Below are positions 40,032 to 49,892 of a stretch of DNA of 64,000 nt, in pieces. The notes beneath the pieces were generated by a model. The model saw only the letters and a list, made by a program, of their open reading frames with translations. It was not told the DNA's origin and made no database searches. Position 1 is the first letter of the stretch. Every line of letters begins with the position of its first letter. The DNA is from Phenylobacterium sp. (GTDB lineage Bacteria; Pseudomonadota; Alphaproteobacteria; Caulobacterales; Caulobacteraceae): the NCBI RefSeq assembly GCF_013911965.1, contig NZ_JACESE010000010.1, positions 1 through 64,000 of the forward strand, in the 5' to 3' direction. Position numbers and translations under genes: made by a program.

Positions 40032-41711
40032 ATGAAGATCGATCGACGCAGGGCGCTCGCCCTCCTTGGCCTCGGTGCGGCGGCGCCCGCGAGCGGCGCC
40101 CTGGCCCAGGGCGCCTATGAGGGCCCCGTGGCCTTCGAACACGGGGTCGCCTCCGGCGATCCCCTGCCGAACGCCATGATCCTGTGGACCCGCATCACGC
40201 CCAAGGCGGAGACCAGCGCGCCCATCGCCTACACCTGGCGCATCAATCCGGTGGACCGCCGGGCGGGCAGCGCCAAGTCGGGGAGCGGCGTCACCGGCCC
40301 CGACCGGGACTACACGGTGAAGATCGACGTCACCGGCCTCGATCCGGACCGCGCCTACACCTACGAGTTCGAAGCCAACGGCGTGACCTCGCCCATGGGC
40401 CGCACCCGGACGCCTTCCACCGGCGAGACGCTCGAGGTGGTCCTCGCGGTGGCCTCCTGCTCGCTCTATCCGAACGGCTATTTCAACGCCTACCAGGCCA
40501 TCGCCGACCTGCCCAAGCTCGACGCCGTCGTCCACCTCGGCGACTACATCTACGAGTACGGGGGCGAAGGCTCCTACGGCATGACCTCGGCCGTGGCGGG
40601 CGAGCGGCCGCACGATCCGCCGCACGAGATCGTCAGCCTCTCCGACTACCGGACGCGCCACGCCCAGTACAAGTCGGACCCGGCCCTGCAGGCGGCGCAC
40701 GCCCGCGCGCCCTGGATCGTGGCCTGGGACGACCACGAGACGGCCAACAACTCCTGGTTCGGCGGCGCCGAGAACCACCAGTCGGAGGCCGAGGGCGACT
40801 GGAACGCCCGCAAGGCCGCGGCGCTCAAGGCCTATTTCGAGTGGATGCCGATCCGCGATCCGGCGCCCGGCGGCGCCTTCGAGGCCATGAACCGCACCTT
40901 CCACTTCGGCGACCTGGTCAGCCTGATCATGCTGGAGACGCGGCTGACGGCCCGTGACGAGCAGCTCGACTACGCCCGCGACCTGCCCGTGGTGGACGGC
41001 AAGCCCGACATCCCGGCCTTCCGCAAGAAGCTGCACGATCCCGCCCGCCGCATGATGAGCGAGGCCCAGGAAGCCTGGTTCGCCAAGGAGGTCGCCGACT
41101 CCGTCAAGGCGGGCCGCACCTGGCAGGTGCTGGGCAACCAGGTGGTCATGGCCCGGGTCGACGTGCCGAGCCCGCGCTCGGTGCTGGGCGAGGAGGCGGT
41201 CGCCGCCGCCATCGCCACCCAGCCGGAGGACATCGCCAAGCGCATCGACCAGATGGAGCGTCTGGCCGCCATGGGCCTGCCCTACGGTCTCGACATGTGG
41301 GACGGCTATCCGGCCGCGCGGGAGCGCCTCTACGACGCCGTGGCCGCCGCCGGCGCCAAGGCCGTCGTCATCTCCGGCGACAGCCACGCCTTCTGGGCCA
41401 ACGAGCTCTATGACGACGAGGGCGCCCTGCGCGCGGTGGAGTTCGGCACGACCGGCATCACCAGCCCCGGCGCCGGCGACTATGTGAAGGGCCTGCCGGT
41501 GGGCGAGCTCTACATGAAGGGCGCCAAGGAGATCGTCTTCTCCGACCACGACGCCAAGGGATTCGTCCTGCTGACCCTGACGCCGGACGAGGTCAAGGGC
41601 GAGCTGATGACCGTCTCCTCCATCGTCTCCAAGGACTATGAGACGGGCGTGCGCGCGGCCTTCACCGCCACGCCCGGCGAAGGCGGCGTGTCGGGCCTGA
41701 CGAAGGTCTAG
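40032..41711 (+). CDS. phoD: Alkaline phosphatase D (PhoD family), Tat-secreted
   Basis: 559 aa, metallophosphoesterase of the PhoD type with an N-terminal Fn3-like PhoD domain (VASGDPLPNAMILWTRI) and metal motifs LGDYIYEYG, WDDHETANN and SGDSHAFWANEL. A twin-arginine signal (DRRRALALLGLGAAAPASGALA) is present, as usual for PhoD. The reaction is phosphodiester/phosphomonoester hydrolysis in the periplasm. It is divergent from the EncFtn gene with only 75 bp between, which must hold both promoters. Confidence 0.92.
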   Translation: MKIDRRRALALLGLGAAAPASGALAQGAYEGPVAFEHGVASGDPLPNAMILWTRITPKAETSAPIAYTWRINPVDRRAGSAKSGSGVTGPDRDYTVKIDVTGLDPDRAYTYEFEANGVTSPMGRTRTPSTGETLEVVLAVASCSLYPNGYFNAYQAIADLPKLDAVVHLGDYIYEYGGEGSYGMTSAVAGERPHDPPHEIVSLSDYRTRHAQYKSDPALQAAHARAPWIVAWDDHETANNSWFGGAENHQSEAEGDWNARKAAALKAYFEWMPIRDPAPGGAFEAMNRTFHFGDLVSLIMLETRLTARDEQLDYARDLPVVDGKPDIPAFRKKLHDPARRMMSEAQEAWFAKEVADSVKAGRTWQVLGNQVVMARVDVPSPRSVLGEEAVAAAIATQPEDIAKRIDQMERLAAMGLPYGLDMWDGYPAARERLYDAVAAAGAKAVVISGDSHAFWANELYDDEGALRAVEFGTTGITSPGAGDYVKGLPVGELYMKGAKEIVFSDHDAKGFVLLTLTPDEVKGELMTVSSIVSKDYETGVRAAFTATPGEGGVSGLTKV

Positions 41712-41730
41712 GCAGGACCGGCGGCGCCCG

Positions 41731-42135
41731 TCACTCGGGCCGTTCCACCAGCTTCCCGTCTTCGACGACGCGATAGAAGCAGGAGCGGAAGCCGACGTGG
41801 CAGGCGCCGCCGTCGCCCTGCGGCCGGACCTTGATCCAGACGCAGTCCTGATCGCAGTCGATCCGCGTCTCGACGACCAGCTGAACCTGGCCGCTGGTCT
41901 CGCCCTTCAGCCACAGTTCCTGGCGCGAGCGGCTCCAGTAGTGGGCCTTGCCCGTCTTCAGGGTCAGGTCGAGGGCCTGCGCGTTCATCCAGGCGAACAT
42001 CAGCACCTCGCCAGTGTCGGCGTGGGTGGCGATGGCGGCGATCAGGCCGTTGTCGTCGAAGCGGGGGGCGATGGTCTCGCCCCGCTCGAGGGCGTGCGTG
42101 TCGGTCAGGGTGGGGAAGCGCTCGGACATGGCCAT
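41731..42135 (-). CDS. hisI: Phosphoribosyl-AMP cyclohydrolase
   Basis: 134 aa, histidine biosynthesis step 3. The typical HisI pattern: [41 protein letters not shown], then the metal region [29 protein letters not shown] with conserved Asp and Cys. It is the HisI-only form, not fused to HisE. No other his gene is in the window. A start at 42129 (MSERF) is as possible as 42135. Confidence 0.93.
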   Translation of the reverse strand: MAMSERFPTLTDTHALERGETIAPRFDDNGLIAAIATHADTGEVLMFAWMNAQALDLTLKTGKAHYWSRSRQELWLKGETSGQVQLVVETRIDCDQDCVWIKVRPQGDGGACHVGFRSCFYRVVEDGKLVERPE

Positions 42136-42188
42136 GCTATAGCCCTCCTTCCGGTCCAGGGGGAGGCCGAGCGAGGGAGAGACATGCC

Positions 42189-43391
42189 ATGAGCCTGAGC
42201 CGCCGCGCCCTGATCGCCTCGGCCGCCGCCGCCGCCGCCGCGCCGGCGCCGGCCCTCGCCGCCTGGCCCTTCGGCCTGGGCCGGCGGAAGCCCGAGCCGC
42301 CCAAGGACGGCCGCGCCGACTATGCCGGCGGGGCTCTACGCCAGCAGATCGGCGACTGGCAGTTCGAGATCGCCAAGACCTCGGCCTCGACGCGCCTGCA
42401 ACCGGTCATCCGTGACAACTACGAGGCCCGCCTGACCGAGGCGGTCGGCAAGATGCCGGGCGTCAAGGCGATCACCGCCGCCGTCGCCGAACCCGACGGC
42501 AGCGTCTGGACCCAGGCCTGGCGCGCCGATGAAGGCCCGCTGCCGACCCGCTTCCATTGGGCGAGCGTGGCCAAGGCCTATACCGCCACCGCCGTCATGC
42601 AGATGGTCGAGGCCGGCCAGCTGTCCCTGACCGACACCCTCGACCGCTGGGCCCCGGCGATGCCGAACGCCGCCTGGATCACTCTCGAGGACCTGCTGGC
42701 CCACACCAGCGGCCTCTACAGCTTCCAGGCCGACGAGACCCTGCGCGCGACGCCCGGCTACAAGAGCCCCGAGCAGCTGCTCGCCGTCGCCGCGGCCCAT
42801 CCGCCGCTGTTCCAGCCGGGGGCGGCCTGGTCCTATTCCAACACCAACTACGTCCTGCTGGGCCAGATCATCGAAGCCGTGGACGGCAAGCCCTGGCATG
42901 AGGCCCTGGCCGAGCGGATCGCCGCCCGGCGCGAGCTGGAGGACACCGTCTTCATCGCCCCGCAGGCCAAGGTCGAGGGGCTTGCGCCGCCGGCGCCGGC
43001 CGAGGCCGCGCCGGGAACGGCCGACGAGATTTCCACGCCCTATGCCGCCGGCGCCGTGGCCGCCTCCTCGCTCGACATGGTGCGCTTCTGGCGCGACCTG
43101 CTGGCCGACCGGCTGCACGGTCCGGAGGCGACCCGCCGCCGCTTCTACCGTCTCTATCCGATGACCGGCGTCGGTCCCGGCCACTACGGCCTGGGCGTCA
43201 TGGTCAGCGATCTTTCCGCCGCCGACCCGGCCGCCACGGACGTCTGGCTCGGCCACTCCGGCGGCCTGCCGGGCGCCAAGGCCGTGGTCGCCTACTCGAT
43301 GCAGACCCGCGCCTTCGTGGCCGTGGCGCTGACCGGGGAGGGCTCTCCCGAGGCGGCCGCCAACCTGCTCCTGGCGGAGCTCCGACGCTGA
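42189..43391 (+). CDS. Secreted serine hydrolase of the beta-lactamase (class C/esterase) fold
   Basis: 400 aa. Twin-arginine-type signal ([23 protein letters not shown]). SxxK is SVAK (in [10 protein letters not shown]), YxN is YSN in YSNTNY, and the third motif is HSG in LGHSGGLPG. These are the three motifs of the penicillin-binding/class C beta-lactamase family, which also holds esterases and D-aminopeptidases; the substrate is not fixed by sequence. It overlaps the next gene by 4 bp if that gene starts at CTG 43388. Confidence 0.85.
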   Translation: MSLSRRALIASAAAAAAAPAPALAAWPFGLGRRKPEPPKDGRADYAGGALRQQIGDWQFEIAKTSASTRLQPVIRDNYEARLTEAVGKMPGVKAITAAVAEPDGSVWTQAWRADEGPLPTRFHWASVAKAYTATAVMQMVEAGQLSLTDTLDRWAPAMPNAAWITLEDLLAHTSGLYSFQADETLRATPGYKSPEQLLAVAAAHPPLFQPGAAWSYSNTNYVLLGQIIEAVDGKPWHEALAERIAARRELEDTVFIAPQAKVEGLAPPAPAEAAPGTADEISTPYAAGAVAASSLDMVRFWRDLLADRLHGPEATRRRFYRLYPMTGVGPGHYGLGVMVSDLSAADPAATDVWLGHSGGLPGAKAVVAYSMQTRAFVAVALTGEGSPEAAANLLLAELRR

Positions 43392-44314
43392 GCCTGAAGG
43401 ACCGGATCAAGGGCCGGGTCGAGGCCTTCGACGCCTGGGCCAGGCCCTGGGCCGAGCGCTCGCCCTGGCGCGGCCACGCCTACGAGTTCCTGCTGTTCGG
43501 CCTGAAGCAGGCCTGGGCCTGCCTCTATGCCGGCGCCATGCTGGCCCTGCTGGTGGGCACGCACTTCCTGTGGCCGGACGATGCGCCGCTGGCCCGCTAC
43601 GACTTCCTGGTGATCGCGGCCGTCGCCCTGCAGGTCTTCCTGCTGGCGACCCGCCTGGAGCGGCCGCGCGAGGCCGTGGTCATCGCCGTCTTCCACGTGG
43701 TCGGTACGGCCATGGAGGTCTTCAAGACCGCGCAAGGGTCCTGGACCTATCCGGAAGAGAGCCTGTTGCGGATCGGCGGCGTCCCGCTCTTCTCAGGCTT
43801 CATGTACGCCTGCGTCGGCTCCTTCATGGCCCGCATCATCCGGCTGATGGAGATCAGGTTCGAGAACTATCCGCCGCTCTGGGCGCCGTGGATCCTGGCG
43901 CTGCTGTCCTACGCCAACTTCTTCACGCACCACTATCTGCCCGACATCCGCTGGGGCCTGTTCGCCCTGTCGGTCCTCGTCTTCGGGCGCACCTGGATTC
44001 GGTTCACGCCGGACCGGACGGCGCGCCGCATGCCGCTCGTTCTGGGGGCGGTCCTGACGGCCTTCTTCATCTGGGTGGCGGAGAACCTCGGCACCTACGC
44101 CTCGGCCTGGGTCTATCCCGAGCAGCAGGACGGCTGGACGCCGGTCTCCGTCGCCAAGATGGGCTCCTGGTACCTGCTGATGATGCTGAGCTTCGTCCTG
44201 GTGACCCTGGTCCACCGGCCGCAAAGGGCGGAGGCGGACGCCCCCTCAGGCGCTTCGCGCCAGCTCCCCCTGGGAGGGGGAGCATCTTGGCGCCGAGATG
44301 TCCGCAACCGCTGA
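43388..44314 (+). CDS. DUF817 family integral membrane protein
   Basis: Multi-helix protein of 258-308 aa. The DUF817 signature is clear: GVPLFSGFMYACVGSFMARI, YANFFTHHYLPDIRWGLFAL, RRMPLVLGAVLTAFFIWVAENLGTY, WYLLMMLSFVLVTLV. The domain begins upstream of the first in-frame ATG (43538), because FGLKQAWACLYAGA belongs to the family core; upstream in frame there is no ATG, GTG or TTG. A CTG at 43388 lies in a CTGA overlap with the previous stop and has GGAG (43376-43379) 8 nt before it. Its last 26 residues are encoded by the interspersed repeat. Function unknown. Start uncertain. Confidence 0.75.
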   Translation: MSLKDRIKGRVEAFDAWARPWAERSPWRGHAYEFLLFGLKQAWACLYAGAMLALLVGTHFLWPDDAPLARYDFLVIAAVALQVFLLATRLERPREAVVIAVFHVVGTAMEVFKTAQGSWTYPEESLLRIGGVPLFSGFMYACVGSFMARIIRLMEIRFENYPPLWAPWILALLSYANFFTHHYLPDIRWGLFALSVLVFGRTWIRFTPDRTARRMPLVLGAVLTAFFIWVAENLGTYASAWVYPEQQDGWTPVSVAKMGSWYLLMMLSFVLVTLVHRPQRAEADAPSGASRQLPLGGGASWRRDVRNR

Positions 44315-44366
44315 GCAGATCCTCCCCCTCGGCGAGGGGGAGGTGGCCCGCAGGGCCGGAGGGGGC
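44240..44366. repeat. Interspersed REP-like inverted repeat element
   Basis: Two related arms in opposite orientation. Left arm 44240-44286 starts GCCCCCTCAGGCGCTTCGC and contains CCCCCTGGGAGGGGGAGCAT; the reverse complement of the right arm (44318-44366) starts GCCCCCTCCGGCCCTGCGG and contains CCCCCTCGCCGAGGGGGAGG. Each arm also has an internal stem-loop. The form resembles REP-type repeats common in Caulobacterales genomes (from memory). It overlaps the DUF817 3' end on one side and stops 8 bp before the folE stop on the other. No other copy was seen in this window. Confidence 0.8.
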
Positions 44367-44373
44367 CTACGCC

Positions 44374-45000
44374 TCAGCGCTTGTTGACGAAGTCCAGGAA
44401 CCGCTGGCGCAGGCTGGCGTCGGTGCGGAAGACGCCGGTGAACTGGGTGGTGATGGTGCCCACGTGGCGGTGGTGGACGCCGCGGGTGGTCATGCACTGG
44501 TGCTGGGCGTCGATCAGGACGGCCACGCCGGCCGGGCGCAGGCTGTCGGTGATGGCGTCGGCGATCTGCTGGGTCATGGTCTCCTGGGTCTGGAGACGCT
44601 TGGCGAAGATCTCGACCACCCGGGCGATCTTGGAGATGCCGACGACGCGGTTGGTGGGCATGTAGGCGACATAGGCCTTGCCCAGGAACGGCGCCATGTG
44701 GTGCTCGCAGTGGCTCTCCACCTCGATCTCGCGCAGCATGACGATGTCGTCATAGCCCTGCACGTCCTCGAAGGTGCGCGACAGCTCCTTGGCGGGGTCG
44801 GCGCCGTAGCCCTCGAACCATTCCGCATAGGCGTCGACCACGCGCTTGGGCGTATCGAGCACGCCTTCGCGGCGCGGATCGTCCCCCGCCCAGGCGATCA
44901 GGGTGCGAACGGCGGCCATGGCCTCTTCGCGAGTGGGGCGTTCGACGGGCTGAAGGGAGTCCGGACCGTTCAGGTTCCGGTCGCTGGTGATGGCGTCCAT
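44374..45000 (-). CDS. folE: GTP cyclohydrolase I
   Basis: 208 aa, first step of folate/pterin synthesis. The zinc and substrate segment ESHCEHHMAPF, the VGISKIARVVEIFAKRLQTQE core and AQHQCMTTRGV (second Cys) are present. Homodecamer in known members. The gene is convergent with DUF817 across the REP-like element and divergent from cysS. Its 5' leader contains a perfect hairpin (CCGGGAC 45034-45040 with GTCCCGG 45045-45051). Confidence 0.95.
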   Translation of the reverse strand: MDAITSDRNLNGPDSLQPVERPTREEAMAAVRTLIAWAGDDPRREGVLDTPKRVVDAYAEWFEGYGADPAKELSRTFEDVQGYDDIVMLREIEVESHCEHHMAPFLGKAYVAYMPTNRVVGISKIARVVEIFAKRLQTQETMTQQIADAITDSLRPAGVAVLIDAQHQCMTTRGVHHRHVGTITTQFTGVFRTDASLRQRFLDFVNKR

Positions 45001-45182
45001 GGCGTGAATGGGTCTTTCCAGGGCTGAGTTGCGCCGGGACGAAGGTCCCGGAAATGACGCGTGCCACCCTTTTCTACGGGCCGGAAGCTTGAGCAGATGC
45101 GCCCCCTGTCTTCCCGCCCGGGCGATCTGTATATGGGTCGAGCGCCCGACCGGGCAACCGTTCCGCAGCGTCAGTGTAGCCG

Positions 45183-46583
45183 ATGTCCCTGAATCTCTAC
45201 GACACCATGGCCCGCGCCAAGCGGCCCTTCGTTCCCGCCGATCCCAAGCGGGTGACGATGTATGTGTGCGGACCGACGGTCTACAACTACGCCCACATCG
45301 GCAACGCCCGCCCGGTGGTGGTGTTCGACGTCCTCTTCCGCCTGCTGCGTCACGCCTATGGCGACGAGGCGGTCCTCTATGCGGCCAACGTCACGGACGT
45401 GGACGACAAGATCAACGCCAAGGCCCAGGCCGAGGGCGTCGCCATCGACGTGATCACCGAGCGCTATATCGAGATCTACAACCGCGACATGGCGACGCTG
45501 GGCGCGCTTCGCCCCACCTTCCAGCCGCGCGCCACCCAGACCATGGACGCCATCCAGGCGATGATCGCGACCCTGGTCCAGAAGGGCGGCGCCTACGCTG
45601 CGGAAGGCCATGTCCTCTTCGACACCCAGGCCTATCCCGACTACGGCAAGCTGTCGGGCCGCTCCCTGGAGGACCTGATCGCCGGGGCCCGCGTGGATGT
45701 GGCCCCCTACAAGCGCCACCCGGCCGACTTCGTCCTGTGGAAGCCGTCCAAGCCGGGCGAGCCCGTCTGGGAGAGCCCCTGGGGGCCGGGGCGGCCCGGC
45801 TGGCACATCGAGTGCTCGGCCATGATCGAACAGGCGCTCGGCCTGCCCATCGACATCCATGGCGGCGGCAACGACCTGATCTTCCCCCACCATGAGAACG
45901 AGCTGGCGCAAGGCGTCTGCGCCGCCCACGGCTGCGAGGGCGGCCATACGGGCGACTATGCCCGCTACTGGCTGCACAACGGCTTCCTGAACTTCGGTTC
46001 GGAGAAGATGTCCAAGAGCCTGGGCAATGTCGTCCTTGTCCACGACCTGGTGAAGCAGGCGCCGGGCGAGGCGGTGCGCTGGGCCCTGCTCGTCGGCCAC
46101 TACCGCGCGCCGCTGGAATGGTCCGGCGAGCTGATCGAGCAGGCGCGCAAGTCGCTCGACCGGCTCTACGGCGCCCTGCGGCGGGCGGCCGACGTCACGC
46201 CGTCCACCGATGCGCCGGCGCCGAAGTTCCTCGCCGCGCTCGAAGACGACCTGAACACCGCCCAGGCCATGGCCGAGCTCTTCGCGCTCGCCTCGGCGCT
46301 GGAGACCGGCTCGCCCGAAGAGAAGGCCAGGGCCAAGGGCGAGCTGCTGGCCTCGGGCAGGCTGATGGGCTTCCTGCAGTCGGACCCGGAGGCCTGGTTC
46401 CAGGGCGGGGCCGACGAGGACCTGAAGACGCGGGTGGAGGCGCTGATCGCCGCCCGTATCGAGGCGCGGTCCGCCAAGGACTGGCCCCGCGCCGACGCCA
46501 TCCGTGACGAACTGAACGCGCTGAACGTGGAGGTCATGGACTCCGCGACCGGCGCCACCTGGCGCCTGAAGGAGCCGAGCTGA
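45183..46583 (+). CDS. cysS: Cysteinyl-tRNA synthetase
   Basis: 466 aa class I synthetase. HIGH motif NYAHIGNARP, the zinc Cys in YVCGPTV, IHGGGNDLIFPHHENELAQ, and KMSKSLGN are all present, with the C-terminal DALR-like helix bundle. Family-length. The next gene (SRPBCC) starts 2 nt after the stop, suggesting an operon. Upstream gap 45001-45182 has a hairpin but no T-box-like antiterminator. Confidence 0.95.
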   Translation: MSLNLYDTMARAKRPFVPADPKRVTMYVCGPTVYNYAHIGNARPVVVFDVLFRLLRHAYGDEAVLYAANVTDVDDKINAKAQAEGVAIDVITERYIEIYNRDMATLGALRPTFQPRATQTMDAIQAMIATLVQKGGAYAAEGHVLFDTQAYPDYGKLSGRSLEDLIAGARVDVAPYKRHPADFVLWKPSKPGEPVWESPWGPGRPGWHIECSAMIEQALGLPIDIHGGGNDLIFPHHENELAQGVCAAHGCEGGHTGDYARYWLHNGFLNFGSEKMSKSLGNVVLVHDLVKQAPGEAVRWALLVGHYRAPLEWSGELIEQARKSLDRLYGALRRAADVTPSTDAPAPKFLAALEDDLNTAQAMAELFALASALETGSPEEKARAKGELLASGRLMGFLQSDPEAWFQGGADEDLKTRVEALIAARIEARSAKDWPRADAIRDELNALNVEVMDSATGATWRLKEPS

Positions 46584-46585
46584 CC

Positions 46586-47125
46586 ATGCTGAGCCCCAAC
46601 CGCAACGACAGCCAACTCCGCCCCTCCTTCATGCCCGGCTTCGGCTTCGGCAAGAAGAAGCAGGCGGCCGGACCCAAGGGCCTGAAGGTGGAGCACCGCA
46701 TCGGCGTGCAGGCCCCGCCGGACGTGTTGTGGGAGAACCTCGCCGATCCGGCGGCCTGGCCGGAGTGGAACCCGCTCTATTCCCGCGCCGAAGGCCGGCT
46801 GGCCATCGGCGCGCCGCTGTCGCTGACGCTCACCCTGCCCGAACAGGCGCCGCGCGAGGTGCGCGCCCAGATCGTCGACTGGGTGCCCAACGAGCAGATC
46901 CACTGGCGCACCAGCGTCGCCGGCGGCTTCGGCACGGCCATCCGCTACATCGAGATCGAGCAGGTGGCCGACCATGCCTGCATCCTCTCCAACGGCGAGT
47001 GGTTCCTGGGGCTGCTCGGCCCCCGCTCGGCCAAGCGCATCCAGCGCCCGCTCAGACGCGGCTTCGCGGCCATGGGCGAGGCGCTGAAGGAACGCGCCGA
47101 GGCGGCGTGGCGGGCGCGGGCCTGA
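46586..47125 (+). CDS. SRPBCC (START-like) domain protein
   Basis: 179 aa with a polyketide cyclase/START-like fold: VEHRIGVQAPPDVLWENLADPAAWPEWNPLY is the characteristic N-terminal pattern, then a strand-rich part and a C-terminal amphipathic helix (RIQRPLRRGFAAMGEALKERAE). Binds hydrophobic ligands in the family; target unknown. Another in-frame ATG at 46631 (MPGFGFG) may be the true start. Between cysS and the scaffold gene on one strand. Confidence 0.78.
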   Translation: MLSPNRNDSQLRPSFMPGFGFGKKKQAAGPKGLKVEHRIGVQAPPDVLWENLADPAAWPEWNPLYSRAEGRLAIGAPLSLTLTLPEQAPREVRAQIVDWVPNEQIHWRTSVAGGFGTAIRYIEIEQVADHACILSNGEWFLGLLGPRSAKRIQRPLRRGFAAMGEALKERAEAAWRARA

Positions 47126-47142
47126 GCGCCTACATCCTGCCC

Positions 47143-47592
47143 ATGATCGACGAGCTCTATTCGGCGAAACTGCTCAGCCTGGCGGCCAACCTGCCGCACG
47201 CCGGCCGGCTGGCTGCGCCGGACGGCTCGGCCGAGAAGACGGCCAAGCTGTGCGGCAGCCGCGTCGTGGTGGACGTGGCCGTCGAGGGCGACCGCGTCGT
47301 CGACTTCGCCCAGGACGTGAAGGCCTGCGCGCTCGGCCAGGCCGCGGCCGCGGTCCTGGGCGCGCACGTCCTCGGCGCCAGCCTGGCCGAGATCGAGATG
47401 GCCCGCGACGCCTTCCGTGCTATGCTGAAGGCGGGCGGAGAGCCGCCCGAAGGACGTTTTTCGGACCTTTCGATGCTTGCGCCGGTGAAGGACTATCCCG
47501 CCCGACACGCCTCGACGCTGCTGGCGTTCGAGGCCGCGGCCGCGGCCGTGCGCCAGGCCATGGAGCGAACTAGCCGCGCCGGCGCGGCTTGA
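47143..47592 (+). CDS. Iron-sulfur cluster scaffold-like protein (NifU/IscU N-terminal family)
   Basis: 149 aa. The domain starts YSAKLLSLAANLP and has Cys in AKLCGSRV and VKACALGQAAAAVL, at the places of the conserved cysteines of NifU/IscU scaffolds, but the HCxxP Cys is not obvious. Alphaproteobacterial genomes often carry such a gene beside yidD, so it is probably a Fe-S assembly-related protein rather than the main IscU. ATG 47143 is taken. Upstream is SRPBCC (17 nt gap), downstream yidD. Confidence 0.75.
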   Translation: MIDELYSAKLLSLAANLPHAGRLAAPDGSAEKTAKLCGSRVVVDVAVEGDRVVDFAQDVKACALGQAAAAVLGAHVLGASLAEIEMARDAFRAMLKAGGEPPEGRFSDLSMLAPVKDYPARHASTLLAFEAAAAAVRQAMERTSRAGAA

Positions 47593-47646
47593 TTTGACCG
47601 CCCCTGAGACGTAAGCGCTGCGAGGACTCGCAAGCCTGCGGCCGGC

Positions 47647-47916
47647 ATGACTCTCTACGAATCCTGCGTCAGAGGCGCCCACCGCGCCTACAAGCTGACG
47701 CTTTCCCCCCTGATCGGACGCCAGTGCCGCTTCCTGCCGACGTGCTCGGACTATGCGGCCCAGGCCCTGATCGACCACGGCCCCTGGCGCGGCTCGATGC
47801 TTGCGGCCAGCCGGCTGTGCCGATGCAACCCCTGGGGCGGTTCGGGATATGACCCGCCGCCCCCGCCGCCCGGCTCCGAGAGGCCCGAGGCGCGGAAATG
47901 GACGTGTGAATCATGA
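47647..47916 (+). CDS. yidD: Membrane protein insertion efficiency factor YidD
   Basis: 89 aa. [31 protein letters not shown]...[16 protein letters not shown] is the YidD consensus with three conserved cysteines. It assists YidC-dependent insertion and normally sits in the rpmH-rnpA-yidC row; here it is about 30 kb away from yidC. The stop overlaps the thrS start by 4 bp (47913-47916). Confidence 0.95.
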   Translation: MTLYESCVRGAHRAYKLTLSPLIGRQCRFLPTCSDYAAQALIDHGPWRGSMLAASRLCRCNPWGGSGYDPPPPPPGSERPEARKWTCES

Positions 47917-49892
47917 TCGAGCTTGTTTTCCCCGACGGGTCCAAACGCCAGTTCGAGGACGGCGTCACGGGCCGCCAGATCGCCGCCGGCATCTCCAAGT
48001 CGCTGGAGAAGAAGGCCGTGCTGGTGAAGGTCGACGGCGTGCTCCTCGACCTGGAGCGGCCGCTGCGCCACGGCGGCGCCTTCCAGATCCTGACGCGTGA
48101 CGATCCGGAGGTCCTGGAGACCATCCGCCACGACGCCGCTCACGTCCTGGCCGAGGCGGTGCAGGAGCTCTTCCCCGGCACCCAGGTGACGATCGGCCCG
48201 TCGATCGAGGACGGCTTCTACTACGACTTCGCCCGCGACGAGCCCTTCAGCATCGACGACTTCCCCAAGATCGAAGCCAAGATGCGCGAGATCGTCGAGC
48301 GCGACGAGCCGATCCGCCGAGAGGTCTGGAACCGGGACGAGGCCATCGCCCACTTCAAGGGGATCGGCGAGGCGTACAAGGCCGAGATCATCGAGGACCT
48401 GCCGGCCGACGAGGAGATCAGCGTCTACTGGCAGGGCGGCTGGAAGGACCTCTGCATCGGGCCGCACCTGCCGTCGACCCGGCACGTGGGCAAGGCCTTC
48501 AAGCTGACCAAGCTGGCCGGCGCCTACTGGCGCGGCGACCATCGCAACGCCCAGCTTCAGCGCATCTACGGCACGGCCTGGGCCAATGAGGCCGACCTCG
48601 AGGCCTATATCCAGCGCATCGAGGAGGCCGAGAAGCGCGACCACCGCAAGATCGGCAAGGCCATGGACCTCTTCCACATCCAGGAAGAGGGCAAGGGCAT
48701 GGTCTTCTGGCACGCCAAGGGCTGGACCCTCTACCGCACGGTGGAAGCCTATATCCGTCGTCGGCTCGCCGCCGACGGCTACGAGGAGGTCAAGACGCCC
48801 CAGATCCTGGACCGCTCCCTGTGGGAGGCTTCCGGTCACTGGGAGAAGTTCGGGGCCAACATGTTCGTCTGCGAGACGGAGGAGGGCGAGAGCCTGGCCG
48901 TCAAGCCGATGAACTGCCCGGGCCACGTCCAGATCTTCAACGTCGGTCAGAAGTCCTACCGCGACCTGCCCCTGCGCATGGCCGAGTTCGGCGCCTGCCA
49001 CCGCTACGAGCCCTCGGGCGCCCTGCACGGCATCATGCGCGTCCGCGGTTTCACCCAGGACGACGCCCACATCTTCTGCCGCGAGGACCAGATCGAGGAG
49101 GAGACGCGCCGCTTCGTCCGCCTGCTGAACTCGGCCTATGCGGACTTCGGCGTCGAGCTGCACTCGGTGAAGCTCGCCCTGCGCCCCGACGTGCGCGCCG
49201 GCACCGACGAGATCTGGGACATCGCCGAGCAGAAGCTGGAGCGCGCCGCGCGCGCGGCGGTGAACATGGGCGTGGAGCATCTGCCCGGCGAAGGCGCCTT
49301 CTATGGGCCCAAGCTCGAATTCCACCTGCGCGACGCCATCGGCCGGACCTGGCAGTGCGGCACGCTGCAGCTGGACTTCGTCCTGCCCGAGCGCCTGGAC
49401 GCCTCCTACATCGCCGAGGACGGCTCCAAGCAGCGGCCGGTGATGCTGCACCGGGCGATCGCCGGTTCGATGGAGCGTTTCATCGGCATGCTCATCGAGA
49501 ACTATGCCGGCGCCTTCCCGCTTTGGCTTGCCCCGACTCAGGTGGTGGTGGCCACGATCACCTCCGACGCCGACGACTTCGCGCGTCAGGTGGCGGCGAA
49601 GATGACGGCGGCGGGCCTGCGGGTGGAAACCGATCTGCGCAACGAGAAGATCAACTACAAGATTCGCGAGCACAGCCTGGCCAAGGCGCCCGTGATCGCC
49701 GTGGTCGGTCGTCGCGAGGCGGAGGAGGGCAAGGTCGCCCTGCGGCGCCTGGGTTCGCAGGGGCAGGAGATCCTGACGGTGGCCGAGGCGGTGACGAGGC
49801 TTGCCACCGAGGCGCTTCCGCCCGATGTTGAGCGCGAGGCTCGGGGCGAGGCGGAGTATTCGGTGTCCGCCGAGGCCATGGAGGCTGGATGA
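47913..49892 (+). CDS. thrS: Threonyl-tRNA synthetase
   Basis: 659 aa class II synthetase. N-terminal TGS domain ([17 protein letters not shown]), editing/SAD domain with [16 protein letters not shown] and [16 protein letters not shown], catalytic core with [10 protein letters not shown] and ECGTLQ-like [13 protein letters not shown], and an anticodon-binding domain. It overlaps yidD by 4 bp and the glycosyltransferase after it by 4 bp, so all three are coupled. Confidence 0.96.
   Translation: MIELVFPDGSKRQFEDGVTGRQIAAGISKSLEKKAVLVKVDGVLLDLERPLRHGGAFQILTRDDPEVLETIRHDAAHVLAEAVQELFPGTQVTIGPSIEDGFYYDFARDEPFSIDDFPKIEAKMREIVERDEPIRREVWNRDEAIAHFKGIGEAYKAEIIEDLPADEEISVYWQGGWKDLCIGPHLPSTRHVGKAFKLTKLAGAYWRGDHRNAQLQRIYGTAWANEADLEAYIQRIEEAEKRDHRKIGKAMDLFHIQEEGKGMVFWHAKGWTLYRTVEAYIRRRLAADGYEEVKTPQILDRSLWEASGHWEKFGANMFVCETEEGESLAVKPMNCPGHVQIFNVGQKSYRDLPLRMAEFGACHRYEPSGALHGIMRVRGFTQDDAHIFCREDQIEEETRRFVRLLNSAYADFGVELHSVKLALRPDVRAGTDEIWDIAEQKLERAARAAVNMGVEHLPGEGAFYGPKLEFHLRDAIGRTWQCGTLQLDFVLPERLDASYIAEDGSKQRPVMLHRAIAGSMERFIGMLIENYAGAFPLWLAPTQVVVATITSDADDFARQVAAKMTAAGLRVETDLRNEKINYKIREHSLAKAPVIAVVGRREAEEGKVALRRLGSQGQEILTVAEAVTRLATEALPPDVEREARGEAEYSVSAEAMEAG

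Noticed and set aside
45034-45051. Perfect hairpin in the folE/cysS gap considered as a T-box or riboswitch
   Set aside because: No T-box sequence, no antiterminator partner and no ligand core; only a 7-bp stem-loop.
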